NCBI GenBank assembly: GCA_011390955.1
Contig: JAABRM010000063.1
Coordinates: 1 to 41,232, forward strand
Length of the DNA: 41,232 nucleotides
Origin: Oscillatoriales cyanobacterium
GTDB lineage: Bacteria > Cyanobacteriota > Cyanobacteriia > Cyanobacteriales > Laspinemataceae
Direction: 5' to 3'
Positions 23,501-32,590 of the stretch are shown piece by piece (the first letter of the stretch is position 1; the number at the start of each line of letters is the position of its first letter). The position numbers were made by a program, and so were the translations under genes. The notes below the pieces were generated by a model, which was given only the letters and a program-made list of their open reading frames with translations, had not been told where the DNA came from and made no database searches.

Positions 23501-26321
23501 ACTGTGGTTGGGTTTATTTGTACTCCATCGTCAAGAACCTTTAAAGGCCACCCTGCCCCATTTAAAAGAGGGTTATCTCGCGGGAATGGAAGTGGGAGAT
23601 TTCCTCAATGCTGGCTACAATATCGACGTATATTTTTATAACCAGTTCTTCGCGGGAGTGCCTTTAGAGGACTGGTCAGCAGAAATTCCCGGTTACTGTG
23701 CGGTCTTAGAAAAAGTCAAGCAAGATTCTCCCGTTTTGTATATGAGAATGACCGAACAAATGGTCGAAAATTTGAGAGAAAATGTCAGTCAACCTGATAT
23801 TTTGAGTGGCGAAGTTTATGATGAATTAGTGATTCTTCCCAAGTACCAGCAAAATAATGAATTAACGGGTTTGGCTTATCTCTATACCTATAAGCTGATG
23901 CTGGCTTATCTGTTTAGTCATTACACCAATGCCCTAGACTACATTACTCAAGCTGAGGTGGCTTTACAGGCAGTAACAGGTTCGATTCAAACGCCGGTTT
24001 TCTATTTCTATGCTGGCTTAACTCTTATGGCATTGATTTCGCCAGAAACCCCTGTAATTGACCTGAATTTCACCCTGAATCAAATAGAAGTTCACCAAAC
24101 AACCCTTAATCAGTGGGCTATTCATGCCCCGATGAATCATCAGCATAAGGTTGATTTAGTCGCGGCGGAAAAATGTCGAGTTGAGGGAAAAAATGCGGCG
24201 GCGATCGATTTATACGATCGCGCCATTGCCGGGGCGAAAAAAAATGGTTACATCCAGGAAGAAGCCTTAGCCAATGAACTGGCGGCTAAATTCTATCTGA
24301 ATTGGGGTAAAGAAAAAGTCGCCGCTGGCTATATGCAAGAAGCCTACTATGGTTATGCAAAATGGGGCGCAAAAGCCAAAATTGCCGACTTAGAAAAACG
24401 CTATCCCCAACTCCTCGAAACGATTCTGCAAAAATCTCATCCAACTGACTTATTAACAGAAACAATCGCCCGGTCAACGTTATCTTCAAACCAGACTTCT
24501 AGCCGGATCGGTGATGCCCTTGATTTGGCTACTTTGCTGCAAGCGTCTCAGGCCATTTCTAGCGAAATTGACCTGAATAAACTGGTAAATACTCTTTTAA
24601 AAATTGTCGTTGCTAATGCGGGGGCAGATAAATGTGTCTTACTCTTGTTGCAAGATATGGAGTTAAAAGTAGTCGCCCGCTTAGACAATGGAAAATCACC
24701 CCAAAGATTGCCCTCTATTCCCCTAGAATCTAGTCCAGATGTGCCGATTAGTATTATCAATAAGGTGAAGCGGACTTTAACCTCTCTAGTCCTCGCCGAT
24801 GCCCGCATTTATCCAGAGGCGATCGCGGATAGCTACCTGCAAAGAAAACAGCCGAAAAGTGTTCTTTGTAGTCCCATTTTGAATCAAGGGCAGTTAATTG
24901 GGATTTTATACTTGGAAAACAATCTAACTATCGGCGCATTTACTCGCGATCGCGTCGGTTTGCTGAAATTTATCTGTTCGCAGGCGGCAATTTCTCTAGA
25001 AAATGGGCGACTCTATCAAGAATCTCAAATTTATGCCCAACAACTCGAACAATCTTTAGAAAAACTACAAATTAGTGAAGCCCGTTATCGTTATCTAGCC
25101 ACAGCCACATCTCAAATTATTTGGCTGGCAAGTCCCGAAGGAGAAAGCCTCGATACCGTCCATTGGATCGCCTACACTGGACAAAGTGAAAAAGAAGTCC
25201 AGGGAACTGGTTGGCTGAATGCTTTGCATCCCGATGATTTAGAACATACCGCTAAAGCTTGGCTGCAAGCGGTTGCCACCAAAACCCAATACAAGACAGA
25301 ATACCGGATTCGCGGGGCTGATGGCGTTTACCGTTATTTTGATGTCCAAGGAGTTCCCATTTTCGCGGAAGATGGCAGCGTCAAAGAATGGATTGGCACT
25401 TGCAATGATATTGATGCTCGCAGACGTGCGGAAGATAAGCTGCGGGAAAAATCTCAACAGTTGGAGCAAACTTTGCAAGAACTTCAAACCATGCAACTGC
25501 AACTGGTGCAGAATGAAAAAATGTCCGCTTTAGGCAATTTGGTGGCGGGGATTGCCCATGAAATTAATAATCCCGTGGGCTTCCTTAAAGGTAATATCCA
25601 ACTAGCTCTTGATTATATCCAAGACTTGTTTACCTTAATTGATTTATATCAGGCAAAATATCCTCAAGTAGATCCGGAAATTAAAGCAAAAATAAACCAA
25701 ATTGATATGGAATATCTCCGCGAAGATTTGCCGAACTTAGTGGGTTCAATGCGAGAAGGAATCAAGCGAATTCAAAGTATCAGTACCAGCCTGAGAACTT
25801 TCTCTCGTGCGGATAAAGACTATCCCGTGGCCTGCAATATTCACGATGGGATTGATAGCACTCTGATGATTCTCAAGCATCGCCTGAAAGCTAACGAACA
25901 TCACCCGGAAATTCAAGTTATCAAGGATTATGGTGATTTACCCCATATCAAATGTTATGCCGGACAACTCAATCAAGTGTTTATGAATATTTTGAGTAAT
26001 GCGATCGATGCCTTGGAAGAAGCTAACCAAGGAAAAAGTTATCGCGAAATTCACAATCAAATTACGATTAAAACTGAGTTATCCAGCGATCGCAAGCAAG
26101 TCCTGATTCAAATTCAAGACAATGGCATTGGTATGACTGAAGCATTGCAGGATAAAATCTTTGAGCATTTATTTACCACCAAAGCGGTGGGCAAGGGCAC
26201 GGGTTTGGGATTGGCGATCGCCCACCAAATTATTACGGAAAAACACGGAGGAAAAATTGAATGTGAATCTACTCTGGGGCAAGGAACCAAATTTACCCTT
26301 AAAATACCGATTCTTGAGTAA
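20502..26321 (+). CDS. Ser/Thr kinase-AAA-GAF-PAS-histidine kinase fusion
   Basis: 1939 aa, a giant multi-kinase of the type common in multicellular cyanobacteria. The Ser/Thr kinase domain (about 8-275) has Lys39 in VVIKIL, catalytic Asp139 in HKDIKPANI, and Asp158 in IDFS, where DFG is replaced by DFS as is usual in this family. An AAA_16-type ATPase follows, with Walker A GFSGIGKT at 339-346 and Walker B PLVIFLDDLQWAD near 475. A long helical TPR-like region spans about 700-1330, then GAF (about 1355-1505), PAS (about 1525-1650), HisKA with His1686 in IAHEINNP, and HATPase with DNGIGMT and GTGLGLAIA. There is no receiver and no membrane helix. It can in principle phosphorylate both Ser/Thr and a response regulator Asp; substrates are unknown. 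The ATG at 20502 is preferred over 20469 because of AAGGAG. Its kinase end is paralogous to that of the gene at 29159. Confidence 0.92.
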   Translation: MSAIAHISGYQITEQIYRGNRTLVYRGVRTNDQKPVVIKILRNEYPNVNELVQFRNQYTIAKNLDCPSIIKPLTLEIYRHSYALVMEDFGGISLANYLQSGADKNSPSKPLPLGEFLEIAIQITQTLHYLYQQRVIHKDIKPANILINPETKKIKLIDFSIASLLAKETQDVENANALEGTLAYISPEQTGRMNRSVDYRSDFYNLGVTFYELLTGKLPFVSEDAMELLHCHLAKQAIPLHQINPTIPLVFSKIVGKLMAKNAEERYQSALGIQHDLEACLTQLQETGKIADFEIATRDISDRFIIPEKLYGRETEVEQILTAFEKVSMGITKLMLVAGFSGIGKTAVVHEVHKPIVRQRGYFITGKYDQFNRNIPLSAFVQAFRDLIGQLLSESDRQLQIWKDQIIAAVGDSGQVLIDVIPELKNIIGEQPPAPELFGTAAQNRFNLLWQKFVQVFTNKSHPLVIFLDDLQWADLASLNLLKLLMQDSGYLLILGAYRDNEVSPAHSLILTVDELVKTGATAKTIALPALKRSDINRLVADTLNCDLSLAEPLTKLVYQKTQGNPFFATQFLKALHSDRLITFNWDFQHWQCDMAQVESLSLTEDVVEFMTLQLQKLPTETQEVLKLAACVGAEFDLHTLAVVREKSPEAIATELWPALQEGFVIPSTKVYKFFTKSDSEVIPNAGANPFHRFLHDRVQQAAYSLIPDEQKQTTHLKIGQLLQEKLPDSEKKEKLFDIVGHFNLGIALITQPQEREALARLNLTAGQKAINSTAYSSARKFVQIGLDLLQANCWESQYELTLNLYIVGAVSAYLNADFAAMEQMAALVLPAARTVLDKVKIYEIQINARTTQRQMFEAIAVGRNALAELGVDFATEPDTALTEKALQVVAAQLQGRQIEALVNLPVMSEPRTIAAMQLLALLFPAIYQASPGLQPLLCSTMVNLSLQFGNAQASTIAYTSYGMVLSALQGEVERGYRFGRVAMSLLHQLNVRELKSLTLLWLGLFVLHRQEPLKATLPHLKEGYLAGMEVGDFLNAGYNIDVYFYNQFFAGVPLEDWSAEIPGYCAVLEKVKQDSPVLYMRMTEQMVENLRENVSQPDILSGEVYDELVILPKYQQNNELTGLAYLYTYKLMLAYLFSHYTNALDYITQAEVALQAVTGSIQTPVFYFYAGLTLMALISPETPVIDLNFTLNQIEVHQTTLNQWAIHAPMNHQHKVDLVAAEKCRVEGKNAAAIDLYDRAIAGAKKNGYIQEEALANELAAKFYLNWGKEKVAAGYMQEAYYGYAKWGAKAKIADLEKRYPQLLETILQKSHPTDLLTETIARSTLSSNQTSSRIGDALDLATLLQASQAISSEIDLNKLVNTLLKIVVANAGADKCVLLLLQDMELKVVARLDNGKSPQRLPSIPLESSPDVPISIINKVKRTLTSLVLADARIYPEAIADSYLQRKQPKSVLCSPILNQGQLIGILYLENNLTIGAFTRDRVGLLKFICSQAAISLENGRLYQESQIYAQQLEQSLEKLQISEARYRYLATATSQIIWLASPEGESLDTVHWIAYTGQSEKEVQGTGWLNALHPDDLEHTAKAWLQAVATKTQYKTEYRIRGADGVYRYFDVQGVPIFAEDGSVKEWIGTCNDIDARRRAEDKLREKSQQLEQTLQELQTMQLQLVQNEKMSALGNLVAGIAHEINNPVGFLKGNIQLALDYIQDLFTLIDLYQAKYPQVDPEIKAKINQIDMEYLREDLPNLVGSMREGIKRIQSISTSLRTFSRADKDYPVACNIHDGIDSTLMILKHRLKANEHHPEIQVIKDYGDLPHIKCYAGQLNQVFMNILSNAIDALEEANQGKSYREIHNQITIKTELSSDRKQVLIQIQDNGIGMTEALQDKIFEHLFTTKAVGKGTGLGLAIAHQIITEKHGGKIECESTLGQGTKFTLKIPILE

Positions 26322-26651
26322 GATTAACTCTAATGCGGATTTAAATTATAATTTTTTCTGGCTACTATTTATGGTAAAGTAAGTTGATCTAGCATTTTCT
26401 GATGAAATTTAAAGGAACCATAGGAAACAAGGACGACCCTGGGACGGATCCTATAAATTTGATAATTCGCTCAATAATTTGATGCATTTTTATAAAAATG
26501 CTATAGACATAAAATTATATATTTTCAACTGCCCCTGATTACCCTTGATTACCCCTGATTACCCCTGTGAAATTTCTCGACAATATTTGTCTAAAATCAT
26601 CATGTCGATCTTTTTAGATAAATTAACTCTATTACAATCATCATTTACCCT
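26322..26651. other. Intergenic region, 330 bp
   Basis: AT-rich gap between two same-strand kinase genes. It holds one short decamer repeat at 26530-26567 and otherwise nothing recognised. No strong terminator was seen after the upstream gene. Confidence 0.5.
26530..26567. repeat. 10-bp tandem repeat (CCCCTGATTA)n
   Basis: About 3.5 copies, one with CCCTTGATTA. Confidence 0.75.
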
Positions 26652-29162
26652 ATGGTTAAACCTCAATTACTTTTTACCAAAAATAGTCAATTACCCAAAA
26701 AAATTATTAATATTTGCCTAAATATTGGGTTGGCTTTAGCCTATTACTTTGCCGCAGAAATTTCTCGTTATCTTACCTATACTCCCCAAGATATCACTCC
26801 GGTGTGGCCAGCCATAGGTATTACGTTAGGCGGAGTTTTAATCTGGGGCAATAGAGTCATCCCAGGATGTTTCTTGGGTGGATTTTTAGGCAACTTTTTT
26901 GCCTTTTTTCAGGGAACGAGTTTCACTGCTGCTTTGATTTCCACTTTAGCGGTGATAGTAATTGCTTTAGGAAATACCTTGAATCCTTGGTTTGGGGGTT
27001 TTTGTTTTCAGCGAATTATGAAAAATCGCTACCCATTCGAGCGAATTCAAGACGTTTTAAAATTTTTACTTTTTGCGGGAATATTGGGTTCGGCGATCGA
27101 TGCCACTTTGGGGATCACCGCACTTTACGTTGAGGGAAAATTTCCGGCAAGTGCTTACCCGAAAGCATGGCTAATTTGGTGGGTCTCCAATACGGTGAGT
27201 ATATTTGTAGTGACGCCGCTGATGTTAGCTGTACATCGTTGGTTTCAAATTCGCCAAGCCGCAACCAATCCTCGGCAAAAATTTTATGTTTTGCGTTTTT
27301 TTAATTACTACATAAATCTGCCAATTATTCAGGTTAAATCGCCTAAATTAATTGAAGCATTGGTGTTATTATTTGCCGTAATTTTGGTGAGTAAACATTC
27401 TTTTTTTGGGGGCGATCCCATTGAGTATATACTGGTTCCCCTGCTGATTTGGTCGGCCTTTCGTTTTGGTCTAATCGCCACAACTTTTCTGATTACAATC
27501 ATATCCGCTACGGCGGTTATGGGAACTGTGAGAGGGTTTGGGGTGTTTGTCCGAGAAGACCTGAACGAATCTTTAATTTTCTTGCAATCTTTTATTGCGG
27601 TGATTGCTTTAACTTCATTAATGCTTATGGCAGCGATCGCCGAACGAACCCAGGCGGAAACCCAATTAAATTTAGCCCTCGATCGCCTAGCCGAAACTAA
27701 CCAGGAATTAGAAGATCGGGTAAAACAACGCACCCTAGAACTGGAAGCAGCGAAAGAAAAAGCGGAAGTTGCCAACCAAGCTAAAAGCACTTTTATCGCC
27801 AACATGAGTCACGAATTACGCTCTCCCCTGAACGCTATTCTCGGTTTTACCCAAATAATGGCTAGTTCCCAAACACTCCAGGCAGAACACCAAGAAAGTG
27901 TCAGAATTATTAACCGCAGTGGGGAACATCTGCTGACTTTAATTAACAATGTCCTCGACCTTTCTACAATCGAATCCGGACGCATCACTCTGAACCGAAA
28001 AAGCTTCGACCTCTACCGGATGCTTAACGATATCCATGATATGTTTGAGATCAAAGCCGCCGATAAAAGTTTGCAACTTTTATTCGATCTAGACCCGAAT
28101 TTGCCTCGGTACATTCGCACTGACGAACTGAAACTCCGGCAAGTCCTGATTAATCTGATTAACAATGCCCTTAAGTTTACAGAGGAGGGCGGGGTTTCGG
28201 TGAAAATTCATCAGAAAGCTGTGAATAAGATTACTTTTGAAGTAGAGGACACGGGCGTGGGAATCGACCCGGAAGAACTGGAGCAAATTTTTGAACCGTT
28301 TACGCAAACTCACAGCGGAAAAGAAACTCAAGAAGGAACGGGTTTAGGACTCTCGATTAGCCGCAAGTTTGTGCAACTTATGGGTGGTGAAATGCGGGTC
28401 AGTTCTCTAGTGGGACAAGGAACGATTTTTAATTTTGATATTGAAATTCAGCAAGTGGATGCCCCTGAAGCAGAAAGTCAGCCGGTTAACCAGCCGCAAG
28501 CGATCGCCCTAGCCCCCAACCAACCTGATTATCGGATTTTAATCGCCGATGATAATCTAGTTAATCGGCAATTATTGGTCAAATTATTGAGTCGTTTTGG
28601 GTTTCAGCTTCAAGAAGCCAGGAATGGTCAAGAGGCCGTACAAATTTGGCAGGAATGGCAGCCTCACTTAATCTGGATGGATCTGCGAATGCCGGTAATG
28701 GATGGGTTAAAAGCTACTGAGGAAATTAAAGCAACTGTTTCCGGATCGAGGACCGTTGTGATTGCTTTAACTGCTAGTGTGTTAGAAGCAGAAAGATCGA
28801 TGGTGTTATCGGTGGGATGCGACGATTTCCTCAGCAAGCCTTTTCGCGCTAAAGATATTCTGGGGCTGATGGAAAAGCATTTAGGCGTGCGCTATATTTA
28901 TCAAGATTTAACCTCTATCCCGGAGCGAAAAATTCCCGAAATTAATGTATTAACCGCAGAAAATTTTCAGGCTTTGTCTTCAGAGGTGTTAAGCCAATTA
29001 CGCCTCGCCGTGCTGAGTGCCAGTAAACGCGAAATGACCGAGGTTTTGGCGATCGTTCAGGGGGAAAATCCCGATCTGGCCGAGGCGATCGCTCGTTGTT
29101 TTCATAATTTTGAATACGATCGGATCTTAAACTTAATTCCCAGAGAGGACATATCACAATGA
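26652..29162 (+). CDS. MASE1 hybrid histidine kinase with receiver
   Basis: 836 aa. The N-terminal 320 residues are a MASE1 membrane sensor: about eight hydrophobic helices with the family's [25 protein letters not shown]-like opening and later [22 protein letters not shown] short coiled coil ([21 protein letters not shown]) leads to HisKA with His387 in [13 protein letters not shown]. The HATPase has [15 protein letters not shown] and [10 protein letters not shown] receiver follows with Asp677 in IWMDLRMP, Thr in ALTAS and Lys in LSKPF. About 90 C-terminal residues form no recognised domain. The MASE1 ligand is unknown. It shares a 4-bp ATGA overlap with the next gene, so translation is probably coupled. 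The likely flow is internal phosphotransfer from His387 to Asp677, with signal passed on through a partner. Confidence 0.9.
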   Translation: MVKPQLLFTKNSQLPKKIINICLNIGLALAYYFAAEISRYLTYTPQDITPVWPAIGITLGGVLIWGNRVIPGCFLGGFLGNFFAFFQGTSFTAALISTLAVIVIALGNTLNPWFGGFCFQRIMKNRYPFERIQDVLKFLLFAGILGSAIDATLGITALYVEGKFPASAYPKAWLIWWVSNTVSIFVVTPLMLAVHRWFQIRQAATNPRQKFYVLRFFNYYINLPIIQVKSPKLIEALVLLFAVILVSKHSFFGGDPIEYILVPLLIWSAFRFGLIATTFLITIISATAVMGTVRGFGVFVREDLNESLIFLQSFIAVIALTSLMLMAAIAERTQAETQLNLALDRLAETNQELEDRVKQRTLELEAAKEKAEVANQAKSTFIANMSHELRSPLNAILGFTQIMASSQTLQAEHQESVRIINRSGEHLLTLINNVLDLSTIESGRITLNRKSFDLYRMLNDIHDMFEIKAADKSLQLLFDLDPNLPRYIRTDELKLRQVLINLINNALKFTEEGGVSVKIHQKAVNKITFEVEDTGVGIDPEELEQIFEPFTQTHSGKETQEGTGLGLSISRKFVQLMGGEMRVSSLVGQGTIFNFDIEIQQVDAPEAESQPVNQPQAIALAPNQPDYRILIADDNLVNRQLLVKLLSRFGFQLQEARNGQEAVQIWQEWQPHLIWMDLRMPVMDGLKATEEIKATVSGSRTVVIALTASVLEAERSMVLSVGCDDFLSKPFRAKDILGLMEKHLGVRYIYQDLTSIPERKIPEINVLTAENFQALSSEVLSQLRLAVLSASKREMTEVLAIVQGENPDLAEAIARCFHNFEYDRILNLIPREDISQ

Positions 29163-30514
29163 GTCATCCCCATTTATGCTTGGGTCAAATTGCTGTGGTT
29201 GACGATACTCCAGCAAACTTGCATCTTCTCTCTCAATTATTAGAAGAAGCTGGCTATGATGTCCGTCTATTTCCCAGAGGAAATCTGGCCCTTGAGGGAA
29301 TTAATTATTCCTTGCCCGATTTAATCTTACTGGATATTCAAATGCCCGGAATTAATGGCTATCAGGTCTGCGAGCAACTCAAGGCCAATGAATTAACCCG
29401 CAATATTCCGGTAATTTTTATTAGTGCTTTAAATGAAACTTTTGATAAAGTCAAAGCTTTTCGCCTGGGAGGAGTTGATTATATTAGTAAGCCTTTTCAA
29501 TCGGAGGAAGTCCTGGCCAGAGTTGCGACCCACTTACAATTGTATCAGATGAAAAGAAATCTCGAAGCAACGAATCAGATTCAATCGCAACAAATTATCG
29601 CACAAAATCGCCAGCTAACCCAACTCAATCAAGCCTTAGAAAAGGCTAACCAAGAACTGCAAAAAAACTACGAACAACTGCAAAAAGCTCAATTGCAACT
29701 GGTACAAACTGAAAAAATGGCAACATTAGGCAATTTGGTGGCAGGAATTGGTCACGAAATTAATAATCCTCTCGCTTGTATTGGGGGTAATTTAAATTTT
29801 TTGAGTTCATATATTGACAGCTTGTTGGGTCATTTAGACCTGTACCAGGCCGCATATCCACCCACGGTGGAAATTCAAAAAAATGCCGAGAAAATCGAAC
29901 TGGATTATTTTAGAGAAGATTGGCCTAATTTGCTTTCATCAATGGCACAAGGAATTAATCGTTTGAATCAGATTAGCGCTTCTTTGCGGATTTTCTCTCG
30001 GTCTGATTTGAAGCATCCGGTGCCTTTCGATCTGAATGAGGGTTTGGAGAGTACCTTGCTGATTTTACAACATCGTTTGAAGGCTAACCAACAACGACCG
30101 GATATTCAAGTGATTAAAAAGTATGGTGACTTGCCGAAGGTCAATTGTTTTCCCGGCCCGCTGAATCAAGTCTTTATGAATTTACTGGCAAATGCGATCG
30201 ATGCTTTAGATGAATGTATGAGCGATCGCGCCGATCGGGAAATTTCTCGGAAACCGCTTCAGATTCAGATTGAAACTGAGGCGATATATCCCCAAGTGAT
30301 TGTGCGAATTAGCGATCGCGGGGTGGGTATGAGTCAAGCCGTCAAACAACGGATTTTTGAGCCCGGTTTTACCACCAAACCCGTGGGCAAAGGGACAGGA
30401 CTGGGAATGGCGATCGCCCACCAAATTATTACGGAAAAACACGGGGGTAAAATTGAATGTAAATCAATCCTAGGACAAGGAACTATATTCACGATCGCCC
30501 TGCCAATGGTTTAG
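29159..30514 (+). CDS. REC-histidine kinase
   Basis: 451 aa. The receiver (about 8-125) has acidic DD, Asp59 in LILLDIQMP, Ser in FISALN and Lys in YISKPF. A coiled coil ([23 protein letters not shown]) is followed by a HisKA with His199 in GIGHEINNP, then HATPase with [15 protein letters not shown] and GTGLGMAIA. The start ATG overlaps the stop of the MASE1 kinase by 4 bp, pointing to a coupled two-protein unit. The kinase half is paralogous to the C-terminus of the 1939-aa kinase and shares a 37-nt identical stretch with it near the 3' end. It has no output domain and is cytoplasmic. Confidence 0.9.
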   Translation: MSHPHLCLGQIAVVDDTPANLHLLSQLLEEAGYDVRLFPRGNLALEGINYSLPDLILLDIQMPGINGYQVCEQLKANELTRNIPVIFISALNETFDKVKAFRLGGVDYISKPFQSEEVLARVATHLQLYQMKRNLEATNQIQSQQIIAQNRQLTQLNQALEKANQELQKNYEQLQKAQLQLVQTEKMATLGNLVAGIGHEINNPLACIGGNLNFLSSYIDSLLGHLDLYQAAYPPTVEIQKNAEKIELDYFREDWPNLLSSMAQGINRLNQISASLRIFSRSDLKHPVPFDLNEGLESTLLILQHRLKANQQRPDIQVIKKYGDLPKVNCFPGPLNQVFMNLLANAIDALDECMSDRADREISRKPLQIQIETEAIYPQVIVRISDRGVGMSQAVKQRIFEPGFTTKPVGKGTGLGMAIAHQIITEKHGGKIECKSILGQGTIFTIALPMV

Positions 30515-30722
30515 CCTCTTGAATCCGCTGGCATAATTCCGCTCAGTCAACAAATTAACCGGATAAAAATTATCTGGCGACAATTTAATTATTTTTAATT
30601 GTTATTTACATCATAAAATAATATTGTTCACCGAATTTTACGCCATAAATTAGCCAGCAAAATCATTAAGTTTTGATATCTTTAACTCTTTGATTCACCT
30701 TACCTTGGGGATACTGGCGGAT

Positions 30723-31589
30723 TCATCCTTTAGCCTCATGGCTTTTCGCCTCATGCCAATGATTTTTTTTATGTTCCATCACAAAGACATTCGCATAAAG
30801 ATTAGCCAGAACTTGTTTTCCCTGCTGGGTAAACTCAAGGTAACTCATGGCATCTTCAATAAAGGGATGAGCCGCATTCCAGTAAAACATCGGATAATTT
30901 TGGCGTAAATCCCCTGGTTCCTTATAACCCAGTTTTTGATTATAGCCAGTTTCTTCAAACTCATAAAATAACGCGGGGGCTTTCAATAAATAGCGCGGAT
31001 CGCTCAATTGACCGATTAAATCCGCCGCTCGGACTAGCCCTGGGTAAGTCTTGGTTTCTTGGGGGGCAAAAACTGTCGGCAAAGGAAAACGAGTCAATTC
31101 AATATTTTGCTGAATTTCTTTGGTATTAATTAGCTTATGACCGCCAAACCTTTCTTGCACAAATAACTTACTGCGGTCTACATGATAAGGGGTGAGACTA
31201 GCGTCAGTTTTTCCCCTGGGTAATTCTACCATCGTGTCATTAATTCCCGTGGCATATAATCCCGGTCTATCTTCCCGACAAACTCCCTTGACATAGCCGA
31301 TATCATGGCACAACAAAGAAATCGTAAAATTTAACCAATCCTCACAAGAAACTCCCCCTTCTTGGATATGTTTGCCCCGTAAAATTTCCAAGCCCACTAA
31401 GGTGACGAGGATGGTATGTTCAATATTGTGATAAAGGGCATCACTATTGGCAATATTTTCTAAGGCCATTCCTCCAGCCCAAACCAAGATATCAGGGTAG
31501 TCGGGTTTCAGTCCACCATAGGTGCGTCGGTACGCCGATCGCAGTTTTTGGCCAAAATCGGCAATCAATAGTTCAGTTGCTTGGTACAT
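30723..31589 (-). CDS. HD-domain metal-dependent phosphohydrolase
   Basis: 288 aa. The metal ligands of an HD superfamily enzyme are visible: His54 and His58 in YHNIEHT, the His95-Asp96 pair in LLCHDIGY, and distal Asp190 in RAADLIGQ. HD proteins of this size hydrolyse phosphomonoesters or phosphodiesters, often nucleotides; the substrate here is not predictable. There is no membrane or sensory domain. The C-terminal tail is rich in His/Lys (HKKNHWHEAKSHEAKG). The ATG at 31589 has GAGG about 3-6 nt upstream on the minus strand. It is convergent with the REC-kinase gene and downstream of a heptamer STRR that separates it from the membrane-protein gene. Confidence 0.85.
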   Translation of the reverse strand: MYQATELLIADFGQKLRSAYRRTYGGLKPDYPDILVWAGGMALENIANSDALYHNIEHTILVTLVGLEILRGKHIQEGGVSCEDWLNFTISLLCHDIGYVKGVCREDRPGLYATGINDTMVELPRGKTDASLTPYHVDRSKLFVQERFGGHKLINTKEIQQNIELTRFPLPTVFAPQETKTYPGLVRAADLIGQLSDPRYLLKAPALFYEFEETGYNQKLGYKEPGDLRQNYPMFYWNAAHPFIEDAMSYLEFTQQGKQVLANLYANVFVMEHKKNHWHEAKSHEAKG

Positions 31590-31604
31590 ATCCTCTGGTT
31601 TGGT

Positions 31605-31679
31605 TGTTCTTTGTTCTTTGTTCTTTGTTCTTTGTTCTTTGTTCTTTGTTCTTTGTTCTTTGTTCTTTGTTCTTTGTTG
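31605..31679. repeat. Heptamer STRR (TTCTTTG)n
   Basis: About ten perfect copies of a 7-bp unit, beginning about 15 bp upstream of the HD-protein start codon. Confidence 0.85.
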
Positions 31680-31688
31680 GTTGGCATT

Positions 31689-31750
31689 AATTGATAATTA
31701 TCATTATCAATGATCAATTATCAATTATCAATTATCAATTATCAATTATC
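31689..31750. repeat. Heptamer STRR (ATAATTG/CAATTAT)
   Basis: A short direct block followed by a longer complementary block of TTATCAA heptamers. The stop codon and last two codons of the membrane-protein gene lie inside it. Confidence 0.8.
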
Positions 31751-32395
31751 TTTTGATTGGTTTAATTGGTTTAAGTTCTGCCACACTTTATCGATAGTGG
31801 TTTCCGGAAGACCGAGATAAATTAAGATTTCTCGCCCCTGGTTGCGAGTCAAACTAGGGGAAATTTGAGCAGATTTTGCTACCGCATCAGCCCAATCGAG
31901 AAACTGTGAAAATGAGAGCTTACTGTTATTGCTGGCTGAGGGGTCTGAGTCTGTGACATTAACGGGTTGCTGAGGATTTGAGGAGGATTTTTTTTCCGCT
32001 TCTAGGAGCGATCGCAATATCCGGCGCAGGGTGGCAATTTCATCGGCGGTTAATCCTTCTAATGGCGGTGAATTGCCCGATTTCGCGATCGCCCGATCTT
32101 TTTCGATTAATTCCGGTTGACGATCTTGTTTTTCGGCATCTCTGGTGGCTAACCCGGCGACAAATACACCGAGAATTGTCCCAGTCCAAGCACCGGCTAC
32201 ACTGCCTTTCCAGAGAGCGCCGGGGGTTTGCCATGCCCGACAAAGCCGATCCAATCCTTCTGGCTGATTTTGACATTGGGCAGTACGAGCCAACCAACTG
32301 ATTTGGCCACCTAAATAAGAGCCAAAAAAACCTGACGCCAGAGCAACAAACGTACAAATTAATATTCGTTTTTTGGAAAAAAGTTTGCCAAGCAT
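31742..32395 (-). CDS. Two-helix membrane protein, hypothetical
   Basis: 217 aa from the ATG at 32395. The frame runs upstream to a TTG at 32506, but that extension is proline-rich, spans a palindromic repeat and is unlikely to be translated. Hydrophobic helices lie at about 10-30 and 66-84, with a cysteine-containing loop (QCQNQPEGLDRLC) between them, probably extracytoplasmic. The C-terminal 130 residues are cytoplasmic. They have a charged region, a helical segment (GLTADEIATLRRILRSLLEAEKK) and a final domain, SFSQFLDWADAVAKSAQISPSL, ending ILIYLGLPETTIDKVW. I do not recognise the family. It may be an anchor for a protein complex. The final residues (SKDN) and stop are formed by an adjoining STRR tract. 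Confidence 0.7.
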   Translation of the reverse strand: MLGKLFSKKRILICTFVALASGFFGSYLGGQISWLARTAQCQNQPEGLDRLCRAWQTPGALWKGSVAGAWTGTILGVFVAGLATRDAEKQDRQPELIEKDRAIAKSGNSPPLEGLTADEIATLRRILRSLLEAEKKSSSNPQQPVNVTDSDPSASNNSKLSFSQFLDWADAVAKSAQISPSLTRNQGREILIYLGLPETTIDKVWQNLNQLNQSKDN

Positions 32396-32459
32396 TTTGG
32401 GGAAGGAATAGGGGGCAGGGGGGCAGGGGGGCGGAGGGGCGGAGGGGTCCGCCGTCGGT

Positions 32460-32483
32460 AGGGGCGAATGGCCATTCGCCCCT
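32460..32483. repeat. Perfect 24-bp palindrome
   Basis: Half-site AGGGGCGAATGG with its exact complement, next to a G-rich octamer tract (32411-32446). It is related in sequence to the palindrome at 8176-8203 (AGGGGCGA). Confidence 0.8.
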
Positions 32484-32545
32484 TTGGGGTAACGGGGAAC
32501 GGTCAATGGTCAATCACTGGTTCGGCTTCGCTCACCAACCACAAA

Positions 32546-32590
32546 GAACGAATAACTAATAACCAATAACCATCAACTAACCAATAACCA
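32546..32590. repeat. Short degenerate repeat (AATAACCA...TCAACTAACC)
   Basis: Two copies of CAATAACCATCAAC and related pieces just before the PEP carboxylase stop codon. Confidence 0.55.

Noticed and set aside
32396-32506. N-terminal extension of the two-helix membrane protein to a TTG at 32506
   Set aside because: The extension is proline-rich, is encoded by a palindrome and a G-rich octamer tract, and adds nothing before a good hydrophobic N-terminus at the ATG at 32395.
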